Assembly (NCBI RefSeq): GCF_001642795.1
Contig: NZ_LKEH01000045.1
Coordinates: 84,663-124,324, forward strand
Source: Pseudomonas viridiflava
GTDB taxonomy: Bacteria; Pseudomonadota; Gammaproteobacteria; Pseudomonadales; Pseudomonadaceae
Length of the DNA: 39,662 nucleotides
Direction: 5' to 3'
Every line of letters begins with the position of its first letter. Position 1 is the first letter of the stretch. Below, piece by piece: positions 1 to 7,453 of the stretch. The position numbers and the translations under genes are program-made. The notes below the pieces were generated by a model. The model was not told the origin of the DNA and searched no databases. It saw only the letters and a list, made by a program, of their open reading frames with translations.

Positions 1-21
1 TCATCGTATTCCTCCAAGAGG

Positions 22-62
22 ACTTGTGTATAACGATGAGCGCGGAGTATGGGCACGATCAG
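22..62. repeat. Dispersed intergenic repeat, copy 1
   Basis: A 41-nt stretch that recurs at 27792-27832 with about 5 mismatches. The shared core includes TATAACGATGAG and ATGGGCACGATCA. Both copies lie just beyond the 3' end of a leftward acyltransferase gene, which may be chance. The unit ends in the GGGCACGATC word that forms hairpins at the second locus. Confidence 0.6.
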
Positions 63-81
63 TGTGTCTGAGACCTCCGCT

Positions 82-129
82 CGTTCCTACGCTCTGCGTG
101 GTAACGCCTCTCAGGACGCTCCGCGTCCG
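82..129. repeat. Pseudomonad palindromic intergenic repeat, copy 1
   Basis: This contains CGTTCCTACGCTCTGCGTGG followed by CTCAGGACGCTCCGCGTCC. A close relative lies at 5514-5558, sharing CTCAGGACGCTCCGC. From general knowledge, such GTTCC...GGACGCTCCGC repeats are abundant between genes in P. syringae-type genomes. It sits beyond the 3' end of the acyltransferase gene and may act in 3'-end processing. Confidence 0.6.
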
Positions 130-161
130 GTGGTGATCACATTGGCACGATCACCGGCGAC

Positions 162-1328
162 TCAAAGCGCCAGGCCTGCCTTGACCCGGTACTGATTACG
201 CACGGGCATCGCATATTGCTGCACCAGATAAGGTCGGTGCTCGGCAGGCACTCCGGCCAGTCTGCTTTCCCATTCGTCTTTTGCACGATTGAGCTCATCG
301 GCAGGGAACAGGTCGGCAGCCAGTGGCACGTTCAGGTCTGGCTCTGCATGGGTCCACTGCGCGTACGCCAGATAATGCACCGGGAACAGGCGATAGCCGC
401 CGAGGATCTGCCGATCCATCTCGATGGCCAGTTGCTTGGTGTCTTCGAAATGCTCGGTGATCGGCGGCGCGAAGTTCACGTGCACGCGACCTTTATAGCC
501 GGTGATGCCCAGCGCGATGCTCACGTCGTCCTCACCCGGCGTCTTGGTGTAGACGCCGGTGGTGGCGCGGATATACAGCTCGCGTGCCTTGGCCTGATCG
601 CAGGGATCGTATTCGTAGCTGATGGACACCGGAATCAGGTTCAGCGAACGAATCACATCGCCGAAAGGCTCATCCTTGCGGCTCATGTGAAACATCTTGA
701 GGATCGCCGACTCGGTACGGTCATCTCCGTCCTTGGCGCGACCTTCGGCCTGGGCAATCCAGATCGACTGGCAGTCCTTGGTGATCGAGTGATTGATGTA
801 CGCCGACAGCAACTGATAGGCCGCCATCTTCTCGCGTCGCCCGATGATCGAGCGATGCACGATAAAGCTCTTGTTCAGGCGCATCAGGTCGCTGACAAAG
901 GGCTTCTGCAGCAGGTTGTCGCCAATCGCAATGCGCGGCGTAGGCAGGCCTGCGTGGTACACGGCGTAGTTGACGAACGCCGGGTCCATCACGATATCGC
1001 GGTGGTTGGCCAGAAACAGATAGGCACAGCCGGACTTGAGTTGCTCGACGCCGGTATAGGTGACGCCGTCGGTGGCGCGCTCGATGGTGTGGTCGACGTA
1101 GTACTCGACTTTGTCCTGCAGTGTGGCGACCGAATCGATACCGGCGAACTCACGGCGCAGCTTGCGGGCCAGGGTCGGTTGCAGAAACCAGCCGAACGCA
1201 GGCGCCAGACGAGGAAAACGGAATTTGGTCAGAATCGCGAGAAAGGCTTTATCACTCAGCAGACGTGCCAGAACGGCTGGGACTTCTGAATCGTTGTAAG
1301 GTCGGATGGCATCGAATTCGCCCATCAT
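162..1328 (-). CDS. PlsC-family glycerolipid acyltransferase
   Basis: A 388-aa protein with a PlsC-type acyltransferase domain, predicted to transfer an acyl chain to a (lyso)glycerolipid at the inner membrane. The motif I region is NHRDIVMD (about residues 108-115), where the His and Asp are separated by five residues instead of the usual four. A block resembling the EGT/S motif, AEGRAKDGDDRT, follows near residue 194. I start at the tandem ATGs at 1328/1325 because AAGAGAG lies 5 nt upstream. The longer reading frame to 1400 would overlap the upstream promoter region and the divergent gene. A divergent CPXCG gene begins 102 bp away. The exact substrate cannot be read from sequence. Confidence 0.85.
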   Translation of the reverse strand: MMGEFDAIRPYNDSEVPAVLARLLSDKAFLAILTKFRFPRLAPAFGWFLQPTLARKLRREFAGIDSVATLQDKVEYYVDHTIERATDGVTYTGVEQLKSGCAYLFLANHRDIVMDPAFVNYAVYHAGLPTPRIAIGDNLLQKPFVSDLMRLNKSFIVHRSIIGRREKMAAYQLLSAYINHSITKDCQSIWIAQAEGRAKDGDDRTESAILKMFHMSRKDEPFGDVIRSLNLIPVSISYEYDPCDQAKARELYIRATTGVYTKTPGEDDVSIALGITGYKGRVHVNFAPPITEHFEDTKQLAIEMDRQILGGYRLFPVHYLAYAQWTHAEPDLNVPLAADLFPADELNRAKDEWESRLAGVPAEHRPYLVQQYAMPVRNQYRVKAGLAL

Positions 1329-1430
1329 GCTCTCTTGTTGGAATCGGATAGGGTAAAAAGAAGGCAGGTTTTTCACGACAACCTTCAAAGAATGGCGCAA
1401 TTATACGCACAACTGATCCCGGAGACCGCG

Positions 1431-1613
1431 ATGCAGGAATTACAGAGTTACGACTGCCCTTACTGCGGCGAGCCCATTGAAGCGTTACTGGATCTGTCCG
1501 GCGGTGATCAACAGTATATTGAAGACTGTCAGGTCTGCTGCCGCCCGATCGTATTCGACCTCCAGACCGACGGCGAGCAATGGACGCTGGATGTACGCAC
1601 CGAGAACGAGTGA
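1431..1613 (+). CDS. CPXCG-motif zinc-ribbon-like small protein
   Basis: A 60-aa cysteine-rich protein of the CPXCG family (PF14255 type). Two knuckles, CPYCGEP and CQVCCRP, are about 27 residues apart and probably bind one zinc ion. The function of the family is unknown. The start is placed at 1431 because GGAG lies 6 nt upstream. An upstream in-frame ATG at 1335 would run into the divergent acyltransferase promoter. Its stop codon overlaps the next gene's start by one base (TGATG), so the two genes are translationally coupled. Confidence 0.85.
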   Translation: MQELQSYDCPYCGEPIEALLDLSGGDQQYIEDCQVCCRPIVFDLQTDGEQWTLDVRTENE

Positions 1614-1876
1614 TGCAGAGAATCTACGAGCCGGAAAACCTCATGGAAGGCGAGTTGCTGCAAGGCATGCTGGCCAGTGAAGGGATCGAAGCGGGCCTCA
1701 CGGGCCGTGATCTTCTGGGTGGCATGGGTGAGTTGCCGGTGTTCGGCCTGCTGTGGATCACTGTCGACGACGACAAGGTCGAGCGCGCACGGGAACTGAT
1801 CACTGCGTACAATGCCGCTTCGCCGTTGTCCGGTGGCGATGAGCCGGACAGTTTTCCCGATGTACTGGTGTGCTGA
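1613..1876 (+). CDS. DUF2007-family putative signal-transducing protein
   Basis: An 87-aa protein beginning MQRIYEPENLMEGELLQGML. This is the pattern of DUF2007 proteins: a short ferredoxin-like domain that opens with 'xxYxxxnlxEAxxlxxxLexxGI' and closes with a 'VxxxdxexAxxil' helix. Here the first is seen as LASEGIEAGL and the second as VDDDKVERARELI. DUF2007 resembles a PII-like fold, but no ligand is established. It overlaps the stop codon of the CPXCG gene (TGATG), so they form a two-gene unit. Confidence 0.8.
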   Translation: MQRIYEPENLMEGELLQGMLASEGIEAGLTGRDLLGGMGELPVFGLLWITVDDDKVERARELITAYNAASPLSGGDEPDSFPDVLVC

Positions 1877-1907
1877 ACGCCGTCTTTAAAGAGTCCGATT
1901 ACCCCTC

Positions 1908-2537
1908 ATGTGTGGACGTTATGCCCTGTTTCGCTGGACCCCCGCCTTCGCGGCCTTGCCCGGTTTTCCGGCTGACCAGCAGGCCCAGTGGAATATTTCT
2001 CCGGCGGACTGGGTGTTGATCATGCGCGCCGCCGAAGAGGGCGGCGACATCGAACTGGTGCGTGCCCGCTGGGGCCTGACCCCGGCCTGGCTGACGGATC
2101 TGTCGAAAACCCCGGCTCATGCACGCGCTGAAACGGTGGCCGAACAGCCCATGTTTCGCGAAGCCTTCAAGCAGCGGCGCTGCCTGCTTCCCGCCAATGG
2201 CTTTTATGAATGGCGCGGCACCTCGCGCAAGCGTCCGTTCTGGCTCACTCCGGGGGAAGGCTCAGCCTTGTTTTTTGCAGCGATCTGGGAAGCCTATCCG
2301 GTTCAGGGTCATACCTACCTGAGTGTCGCAGTGGTGACTCAGGCCGCCGCCACTCAGCGCCGTCCCTTGATTCTGGATGCCGAGGGGCAGAAAGCCTGGC
2401 TGGCGTCCGATACGCCGCTCCCTAAACTGCAAGCCTTGCTGGCCGCACCGCAGGTCGCGCTGCGTGAACGGCCACTGGCCAATCTGGTGAACGACCCGAA
2501 GCTCAATGCGCCAGAGTGTCTGACGCCGCTGAGTTGA
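1908..2537 (+). CDS. SRAP-family protein (HMCES/YedK-like), divergent active site
   Basis: A 209-aa protein starting MCGRY. The SRAP family exposes Cys2 after Met removal and crosslinks it to abasic sites in single-stranded DNA. Cys2, the ARAET block (residues 72-76) and NGFYEW (97-102, with the conserved Glu at 101) are present. Two other active-site positions differ. The usual Asn before ARxET is His71, and the usual His of the HxRMP block is Thr149 within TQRRPLIL. The length is typical. No strong ribosome binding site is visible, but the start is fixed by the MCGR requirement. It may be a specialised or weakly active SRAP paralogue. Confidence 0.88.
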   Translation: MCGRYALFRWTPAFAALPGFPADQQAQWNISPADWVLIMRAAEEGGDIELVRARWGLTPAWLTDLSKTPAHARAETVAEQPMFREAFKQRRCLLPANGFYEWRGTSRKRPFWLTPGEGSALFFAAIWEAYPVQGHTYLSVAVVTQAAATQRRPLILDAEGQKAWLASDTPLPKLQALLAAPQVALRERPLANLVNDPKLNAPECLTPLS

Positions 2538-2691
2538 TAAATGTGTATAAGCTGACACGCGCCTGATACACACCTGGCATACCCAAGGAACCATTTACCA
2601 CGGGCATGTACCAATATGGCAATTGGCTGGTATCTGGCGCTGGGCGTATTCACGTCCTAGGATGACCGCCTCACGAACAAGGAGATTCATC

Positions 2692-3510
2692 ATGCGTCAG
2701 TCATTTGCCCTCTGTGCCTTGAGCGCTGCGTTACTGCTCGGCGGGTGTCAGGCCGTCAATACCACGACCGGTGATTCGGTAGGTGTCGAGCGCAAGCAGT
2801 ACATGTTCAGCATGCTGTCCACGGATGAAGTGAACAAAATGTACGCCCAGTCCTACCAGCAGACGGTAGGCGAGGCGAGCAGCAAAGGCGTGCTGGATAC
2901 CACCAGTTCAGACGCCAAACGCGTCAATGCGATTGCCAAACGACTGATCGCGCAGGCGCCGAAACTGCGTCCCGATTCGGCGCAATGGCAGTGGGAAGTG
3001 AACCTGATCAAAAGCGACGACCTGAACGCCAACTGCGGTCCTGGCGGCAAGATCATTTTCTTCACGGGCCTGATCGATACCCTGAAGCTGACCGACGACG
3101 AAATCGCTGCGGTCATGGGCCATGAAATCGCCCATGCCCTTCGCGAGCACGGCCGTGAGGCGATGTCCAAGGCTTATGGTGTGGCAATGGCCAAACAGGG
3201 CGCTGGCGCTTTGCTCGGTCTGGGTCAGGACAGCATGGCGCTCGCCGACACCGCGGTTAATTACAGCATGACCCTGCCCAACAGCCGCAGCAACGAAAAC
3301 GAAGCGGATCTGCTGGGCCTTGAGCTGGCCGCCCGCGCAGGTTACAACCCCAACGCGGCAATCACTCTCTGGCAGAAAATGACTCAGAATTCGGGCGGTT
3401 CCCAGCCTGAGTTCATGAGCACTCACCCGGCTTCGGAACACCGCATTGCCTCTCTGCAGGCTGCGATTCCCAAGGTGATGCCGCTGTATCAGAGCGCTCC
3501 CAAGTCCTGA
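2692..3510 (+). CDS. M48-family metalloprotease lipoprotein
   Basis: A 272-aa protein with a lipoprotein signal peptide whose lipobox LLGGC gives lipidated Cys19. The mature domain has the zinc-protease motif HEIAH (144-148), and the third metal ligand is probably Glu204 in NENEAD. This matches the periplasmic M48 peptidases related to LoiP/BepA, which clear misfolded outer-membrane proteins. The start at 2692 is preceded by AAGGAG, and the longer frame to 2623 is not used. The gene is monocistronic and convergent with the manganese exporter gene. Confidence 0.88.
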   Translation: MRQSFALCALSAALLLGGCQAVNTTTGDSVGVERKQYMFSMLSTDEVNKMYAQSYQQTVGEASSKGVLDTTSSDAKRVNAIAKRLIAQAPKLRPDSAQWQWEVNLIKSDDLNANCGPGGKIIFFTGLIDTLKLTDDEIAAVMGHEIAHALREHGREAMSKAYGVAMAKQGAGALLGLGQDSMALADTAVNYSMTLPNSRSNENEADLLGLELAARAGYNPNAAITLWQKMTQNSGGSQPEFMSTHPASEHRIASLQAAIPKVMPLYQSAPKS

Positions 3511-3525
3511 TCGACCTCCATGAAC

Positions 3526-3555
3526 GGCGCGTTGCCTGACAACCTGCAACGCGCC
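3526..3555. terminator. GC-rich hairpin between convergent genes
   Basis: A perfect 10-bp inverted repeat, GGCGCGTTGC / GCAACGCGCC, around a 10-nt loop. It lies between the stops of the M48 gene and the leftward exporter gene. There is no T-tract on either side, so intrinsic termination is uncertain. Confidence 0.5.
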
Positions 3556-3570
3556 TGATCCAGTCAAGCG

Positions 3571-4155
3571 TCAAACCCAGCCACTGACCTGCATGGCCTT
3601 GTACACCGCGACCAGTGCCAGTACGAAGAAAGCACAGGCGGCCAGTCGACGAATCATGGTCAGCGGCAGTTTGTCCGCTGCAAAATTACCCGCCAGTACC
3701 ACCGGCACGTTGGCGATCAGCATGCCGACCGTGGTGCCGATGATCACCAGCCACAGATGCGAGTACTGCGCGGCCAGCATGACGGTTGCGATCTGGGTCT
3801 TGTCGCCGATTTCAGCAATGAAGAAGGTGATGAGGGTGGTCATGAACGGACCGAACTTGCGTGCCGTGCTGGCTTCGTCATCGTCCATCTTGTCCGGAAC
3901 CAGAGTCCAGAGCGCAGTGGCGGTGAAGCTTGCGGCCAGAATCCAGTGCAGGACTGCGTCGGAAAGGAAGCTGCTGAACCAGGCCCCTACTGCGCCGGCC
4001 GCCGCATGGTTGGCCAGGGTCGCGGCGACGATGCCGGCGATGATGGGCCAGGGTTTGCGGAAACGTGCGGCGAGGATAAGCGCGAGCAATTGCGTCTTGT
4101 CACCGATCTCGGCGAGCGCAACGACTGCGGTAGGGATTAAGAGTGATTCCAGCAT
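3571..4155 (-). CDS. GDT1/TMEM165-family (UPF0016) Mn2+ exporter
   Basis: A 194-aa hydrophobic protein with two copies of the family signature EIGDKT, at residues 16-21 and 115-120. They sit in two pseudo-repeated halves of about three membrane segments each. UPF0016/GDT1 proteins export divalent cations; the bacterial members studied (MneA) export manganese. The start at 4155 follows TTAGGA, and a TTG/ATG-extended frame to 4182 is unlikely. The untranslated leader holds a yybP-ykoY manganese riboswitch, which independently supports Mn2+ as substrate and predicts induction by excess manganese. Confidence 0.92.
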   Translation of the reverse strand: MLESLLIPTAVVALAEIGDKTQLLALILAARFRKPWPIIAGIVAATLANHAAAGAVGAWFSSFLSDAVLHWILAASFTATALWTLVPDKMDDDEASTARKFGPFMTTLITFFIAEIGDKTQIATVMLAAQYSHLWLVIIGTTVGMLIANVPVVLAGNFAADKLPLTMIRRLAACAFFVLALVAVYKAMQVSGWV

Positions 4156-4162
4156 CAGGTTT

Positions 4163-4233
4163 CCTAAGGGGCGGGTCGACACGGCTATGACACGTACAGC
4201 CTTCCCGCCCCGGGTAAGGTGTTCGTGTCATAG
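4163..4233 (-). promoter_or_regulatory. Expression platform of the Mn2+ riboswitch
   Basis: This leader segment lies between the aptamer and the start codon. Pairing A is CTATGACACG with CGTGTCATAG (4224-4233 with 4185-4194). Its 5' arm overlaps the conserved 3' loop of the aptamer. Pairing B is GGGGCGGG with CCCGCCCC (4204-4211 with 4168-4175). The arms are interleaved, so A and B compete. In addition CCTAGGGG (4347-4354) can pair with CCCCTTAGG (4163-4171), which contains the Shine-Dalgarno sequence. I infer translational control, with the site hidden when Mn2+ is low and exposed when the aptamer is occupied. Confidence 0.55.
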
Positions 4234-4354
4234 GTCTTGTCAAACCACCGATCCGTCTGAGCGGATTCTGGGTCGCACGCACCATGGTCTGAGGACCAAG
4301 TATGTTGATACGTGCCGGACGAGCGTGAGGCTCGTGGGAGACTACTCCCCTAGG
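4212..4354 (-). ncRNA. yybP-ykoY manganese riboswitch aptamer
   Basis: On the minus strand the leader contains the hallmark 5' loop GGGGAGTAG (about 4353-4342). It is followed by a variable helix (CGAGCC...GCTCG), the segment ATCAACATAC, which I recall from the E. coli alx leader, and the 3' loop GACAAGACCTATG. These are the two manganese-binding loops of the family. It lies directly upstream of a GDT1-type exporter gene, a classical partner. The boundaries are approximate. Confidence 0.88.
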
Positions 4355-4361
4355 ACGGAGC

Positions 4362-4383
4362 GGATTCTGCCCTTGCAGAATCC
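4362..4383 (-). terminator. Hairpin between rsmC and the riboswitch leader
   Basis: GGATTCTGC / GCAGAATCC forms a perfect 9-bp stem with a 4-nt loop, 19 nt beyond the rsmC stop and just upstream of the riboswitch. No U-tract follows on the minus strand. It may separate rsmC transcription from the exporter unit or allow partial readthrough. Confidence 0.45.
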
Positions 4384-4401
4384 TTTCGGCAAGCTCTTAT
4401 T

Positions 4402-5400
4402 TCAAGAACGTTTGGCGCTGTAGATCTTGAACCCGTTGCCTTGGGCACGGACTTCGCAGGCCCCTACATGCTCTTCTATCAGCGGTTGATAGCGCAGGAA
4501 ATTGTTCGCAACCAGGCGCAGTTCGCCACCTGATTTCAGATGTTGACGTGCTTTTCTCAGCAGGTTTTCGGTCGCCATGTAGTCAGTATGAACACCGACA
4601 TGAAACGGCGGATTGCTCAGAATCGTGTTCAATCCCATGGGTGCCGCGTCGATTCCGTCACCGGTCAAAACCTGTGCTTCAAGGCCGTTGGCTGCCAGCG
4701 TCAGGCGCGAACTGGCTGTAGCGAATGCGTCCACATCCAGCATTACGACTTCGTTATGCGGGTAGCGGCGCTTCACAGCAGCACCAAGAACGCCCGCGCC
4801 ACAACCGAAATCGAGCAGATTGCCGCTGGGGAGTTTGTCGATATTTTCCAGCAGCAGTGCCGACCCTCGATCCAAACGACCGTGGCTGAATACGCCGGGG
4901 AGGCTGATGACAGTGAGGGGGCCGTCCTGCAGGTCAATCTGATAAGGCTTGGCGAGGCTTTCCAGGCTGACTGCCTGCGGAGCTGTTTCGACCGTGACCT
5001 GCCAGAGCTGACAGTGACGCGCGCTGTCCAGCTTGCGAGCACGCCCGAACGGGCTCAATTGCCGGGCGGCGGCTTCGATACCGCCGCGCTTCTCACCGAC
5101 AAGAAACAGCTCGCGGCCCTGAAGGCGCGAGGCCAGTGCGTTGAGCAGGTAATCGGTCAGGTCGCGGGCCTTGGGCAGGAACAGCACGGCGGCCTCGAAT
5201 GGCTCTTCCGGCGCCTCTACACCAAAGTGCGTGCGTCCTTCGAAGCGTGCATCCAGCGCAGCCTGATCACCGGCATGCCAGCACCACCCACGGGCCTGCG
5301 GCAGTTTCCCGAGCAGGTCATCGGCAGGCAATCCGGCCAACAACAGCGAGCCCTGAAACAGCTCGGCCTGACGGAGTAACACTTCACTGCGCGGGTCCAT
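4402..5400 (-). CDS. rsmC: 16S rRNA (guanine(1207)-N(2))-methyltransferase RsmC
   Basis: A 332-aa SAM-dependent methyltransferase that modifies G1207 of 16S rRNA in the assembling 30S subunit. It has the two-domain RsmC layout: a degenerate N-terminal methyltransferase-like domain (about 1-165) and an active C-terminal domain. The C-terminal domain carries the SAM loop DFGCGAGVLG (197-206) and the N2-guanine catalytic motif NPPFH (263-267) followed by GVHTD. The start is well supported by AGGAG 7 nt upstream. The length fits the family. The gene stands alone on the minus strand. Confidence 0.93.
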   Translation of the reverse strand: MDPRSEVLLRQAELFQGSLLLAGLPADDLLGKLPQARGWCWHAGDQAALDARFEGRTHFGVEAPEEPFEAAVLFLPKARDLTDYLLNALASRLQGRELFLVGEKRGGIEAAARQLSPFGRARKLDSARHCQLWQVTVETAPQAVSLESLAKPYQIDLQDGPLTVISLPGVFSHGRLDRGSALLLENIDKLPSGNLLDFGCGAGVLGAAVKRRYPHNEVVMLDVDAFATASSRLTLAANGLEAQVLTGDGIDAAPMGLNTILSNPPFHVGVHTDYMATENLLRKARQHLKSGGELRLVANNFLRYQPLIEEHVGACEVRAQGNGFKIYSAKRS

Positions 5401-5513
5401 GGAATGGCTCCTGAAAAAGCGCGCAGTTTAACAGGATTGGCGAACGGGCATTCTGGAGAAAGGCGCAGGATCGCAGTGCCTGACCCTCTAGCGATAAGTC
5501 TGCCTCACATTGA

Positions 5514-5558
5514 TCGTTCCTCACGCGCGTGGGAATGCCGCTCAGGACGCTCCGCATC
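5514..5558. repeat. Pseudomonad palindromic intergenic repeat, copy 2
   Basis: CGTTCCTCACGCGCGTGGGA is followed by CTCAGGACGCTCCGCATCC. This is the same family as 82-129, with CTCAGGACGCTCCGC identical. It lies between the 3' end of the 2-hydroxyacid dehydrogenase gene and the rsmC promoter. Confidence 0.6.
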
Positions 5559-5584
5559 CCTGCACGGTGCGCCGCTGTGAACGC

Positions 5585-6553
5585 TCAACCACTTACCACC
5601 CTGATCGGCGCACCTGCAAAGAATGCCTGGGCGTTTTCGGTGATCTGGCTGACGATACGCTGACGCGCTTCCCTGGCGCCCCAGGCGCTGTGCGGGGTGA
5701 TGATCAGGCGCGGAATGTCGCCTGCAAGCAGAGGATTACCTGCAATGGGCGGCTCGACGCTCAGCACGTCCGACGCCGCACCGCCCAGATGGCCGTTGCG
5801 CAGTGCGTCAGCAAGGGCCTGTTCATTGATCAGCCCGCCGCGTGCTGTGTTGACGACGAAGGCATGAGGTTTCATCAGGCTCAGTTCGTGCGCGCCGATC
5901 ATGTCGCGGGTATTGTCGTTGAGCGGGCAGTGCAGGGTGAGCGCATCGATCTGGGGCAGCAGTTCTGCCAGTGGCAGACGATCCGCACGCGCTGGCCGAC
6001 CTGGAATCTGCCCCAGCAACACACGCATGCCGAACGCCTCGGCCAGCCGTGCCACCGCGCCGCCCAGTTCACCGTGGCCCAGCAGGCCCAGGGTCTTGCC
6101 TTCCAGCTCGACGATCGGAAAATCCAGCAGGCAGAACTGCTTCGATTTCTGCCACAGACCCTGGTGCACAGCCTGTTGGTAATCCGGCAGGCGCGTCGCG
6201 AGGGCCAGCAGCAGAAGCAGCGTGTGCTGAGCCACCGATGGCGTGCCGTAACCCTGACAATTGCACACCGTCACGCCATGTTCGCGGGCGGAAACCAGGT
6301 CGATGTTATTGGTGCCCGTTGCCGTGACCAGAACCAGCTTGAGGTCCGGACAGGCTGAGAACGTGCCGGCATCGATCACGACCTTGTTGCTGATTGCAAC
6401 CTGAGCACCCTTCAGGCGTTCGGCCACCTTCTCAGCTGTCGTACTGGCGTGCAGAACCAGTTCGCCAACACTTTCACGCAGTGTTCCCAGATCCAGATCG
6501 CCCAGATCCAGCGACGTGTGATCGAGGAAAACTGCTCTGCCGGGATTACTCAT
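5585..6553 (-). CDS. D-isomer-specific 2-hydroxyacid dehydrogenase
   Basis: A 322-aa NAD(P)-dependent dehydrogenase that interconverts 2-keto acids and D-2-hydroxy acids. The dinucleotide-binding loop is GHGELG (159-164). The catalytic residues are visible as Arg238 in NTARGG, Glu267 in SVEPP and His288 in ITPHSAW. The overall pattern is closest to glycerate dehydrogenase/hydroxypyruvate reductase (HprA-like), but the substrate is not decided by sequence alone. AAGGT precedes the ATG. It is divergent from the LysE exporter gene, with an 87-bp shared promoter region. Confidence 0.88.
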   Translation of the reverse strand: MSNPGRAVFLDHTSLDLGDLDLGTLRESVGELVLHASTTAEKVAERLKGAQVAISNKVVIDAGTFSACPDLKLVLVTATGTNNIDLVSAREHGVTVCNCQGYGTPSVAQHTLLLLLALATRLPDYQQAVHQGLWQKSKQFCLLDFPIVELEGKTLGLLGHGELGGAVARLAEAFGMRVLLGQIPGRPARADRLPLAELLPQIDALTLHCPLNDNTRDMIGAHELSLMKPHAFVVNTARGGLINEQALADALRNGHLGGAASDVLSVEPPIAGNPLLAGDIPRLIITPHSAWGAREARQRIVSQITENAQAFFAGAPIRVVSG

Positions 6554-6640
6554 AGCTGTACCTTTTGCGGAGAAAATGAAAAGCGTAGTGTGATCAGCCT
6601 ATCAGAGCCCAGGCTTGCCAACATTCCAGGAGAACCAATC

Positions 6641-7270
6641 ATGTATTGGCCAGAATTTCTCACCGTCGCACTGATCCATCTGCTGGCCGTCGCCAGCCCC
6701 GGCCCCGATTTCGCCGTTGTGGTGCGCGAAAGTGTTACCCACGGTCGCAAGGCCGGTACCTGGGCGGCGCTGGGTGTCGGTTCGGCGATTTTCGTGCACG
6801 TGGGCTATTCGCTGCTGGGCATCGGGATCATCGTTTCGCAATCCATCGTGCTGTTCAACGCCTTGAAATGGGCGGCAGCGGCGTACTTGCTGTACATCGG
6901 CTTCAAGGCCCTGCGGGCCAAACCTGCCAGCGCGTCGGATGACGTCATCAAGGCCCCGGCGGGCGAGCGCACCGCGAAAGGCGCTTACGTGAGTGGTTTC
7001 GTCACCAATGGCCTCAACCCCAAGGCCACGCTGTTTTTCCTGTCGCTGTTCACCGTGGTGATCAACCCGCACACGCCGTTGCTGGTGCAGGGCGGATACG
7101 GTGTCTACCTAGCGGCGGCGACCGCGTTATGGTTTTGCCTGGTCGCCCGGCTGTTCAGCCAGGCACGGGTGCGCGCCGGTTTTGCGCGTATGGGCCACTG
7201 GTTCGACCGGGCGATGGGCGGGGTATTGATCGCACTGGGTGTGAAGCTTGCGCTGACCGAGGTGCACTGA
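6641..7270 (+). CDS. LysE/RhtB-family amino-acid exporter
   Basis: A 209-aa inner-membrane protein with about six hydrophobic segments. It carries the family N-terminal signature ASPGPDFAVVVRES (about residues 19-32) and the mid-protein NPKATLFFLSLF segment. LysE/RhtB proteins export amino acids or their analogues; the substrate here is unknown. The start at 6641 follows CCAGGAGAACC. The longer in-frame extension to 6449 overlaps the divergent gene and is rejected. Confidence 0.9.
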   Translation: MYWPEFLTVALIHLLAVASPGPDFAVVVRESVTHGRKAGTWAALGVGSAIFVHVGYSLLGIGIIVSQSIVLFNALKWAAAAYLLYIGFKALRAKPASASDDVIKAPAGERTAKGAYVSGFVTNGLNPKATLFFLSLFTVVINPHTPLLVQGGYGVYLAAATALWFCLVARLFSQARVRAGFARMGHWFDRAMGGVLIALGVKLALTEVH

Positions 7271-7281
7271 GTTACAGAGAA

Positions 7282-7407
7282 ATGAACATGCAGGTTCGCG
7301 TGACAGACGAGAGTAGGTTCAGCGGAGAGTGGCTGGCCAGACGCCTGCATGGCTCGAATGAACAAATCATCATTTTGGCTGATTTGGCTGGCGAGGCGGT
7401 GCTCTAG
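7282..7407 (+). CDS. Possible 41-aa small ORF
   Basis: This begins MNMQVRVTDESRFSG and ends AGEAVL, between the LysE gene and the acyl-CoA ligase gene. Only a weak purine tract (ACAGAGAA) precedes the ATG. I recognise no family. Its polar composition and GC-rich third positions are compatible with coding, but it may be only a leader segment of the ligase transcript. Confidence 0.25.
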   Translation: MNMQVRVTDESRFSGEWLARRLHGSNEQIIILADLAGEAVL

Positions 7408-7453
7408 AGTCCATATTTCAGGCTTGGCCTGTGAACTTTGGAAAGGGACTCAT

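Noticed and set aside
216..1289. Long plus-strand frame across the first gene
   Set aside because: It is antisense to a clear PlsC-family gene, a common effect of GC-rich codon use, and has no recognisable domain.
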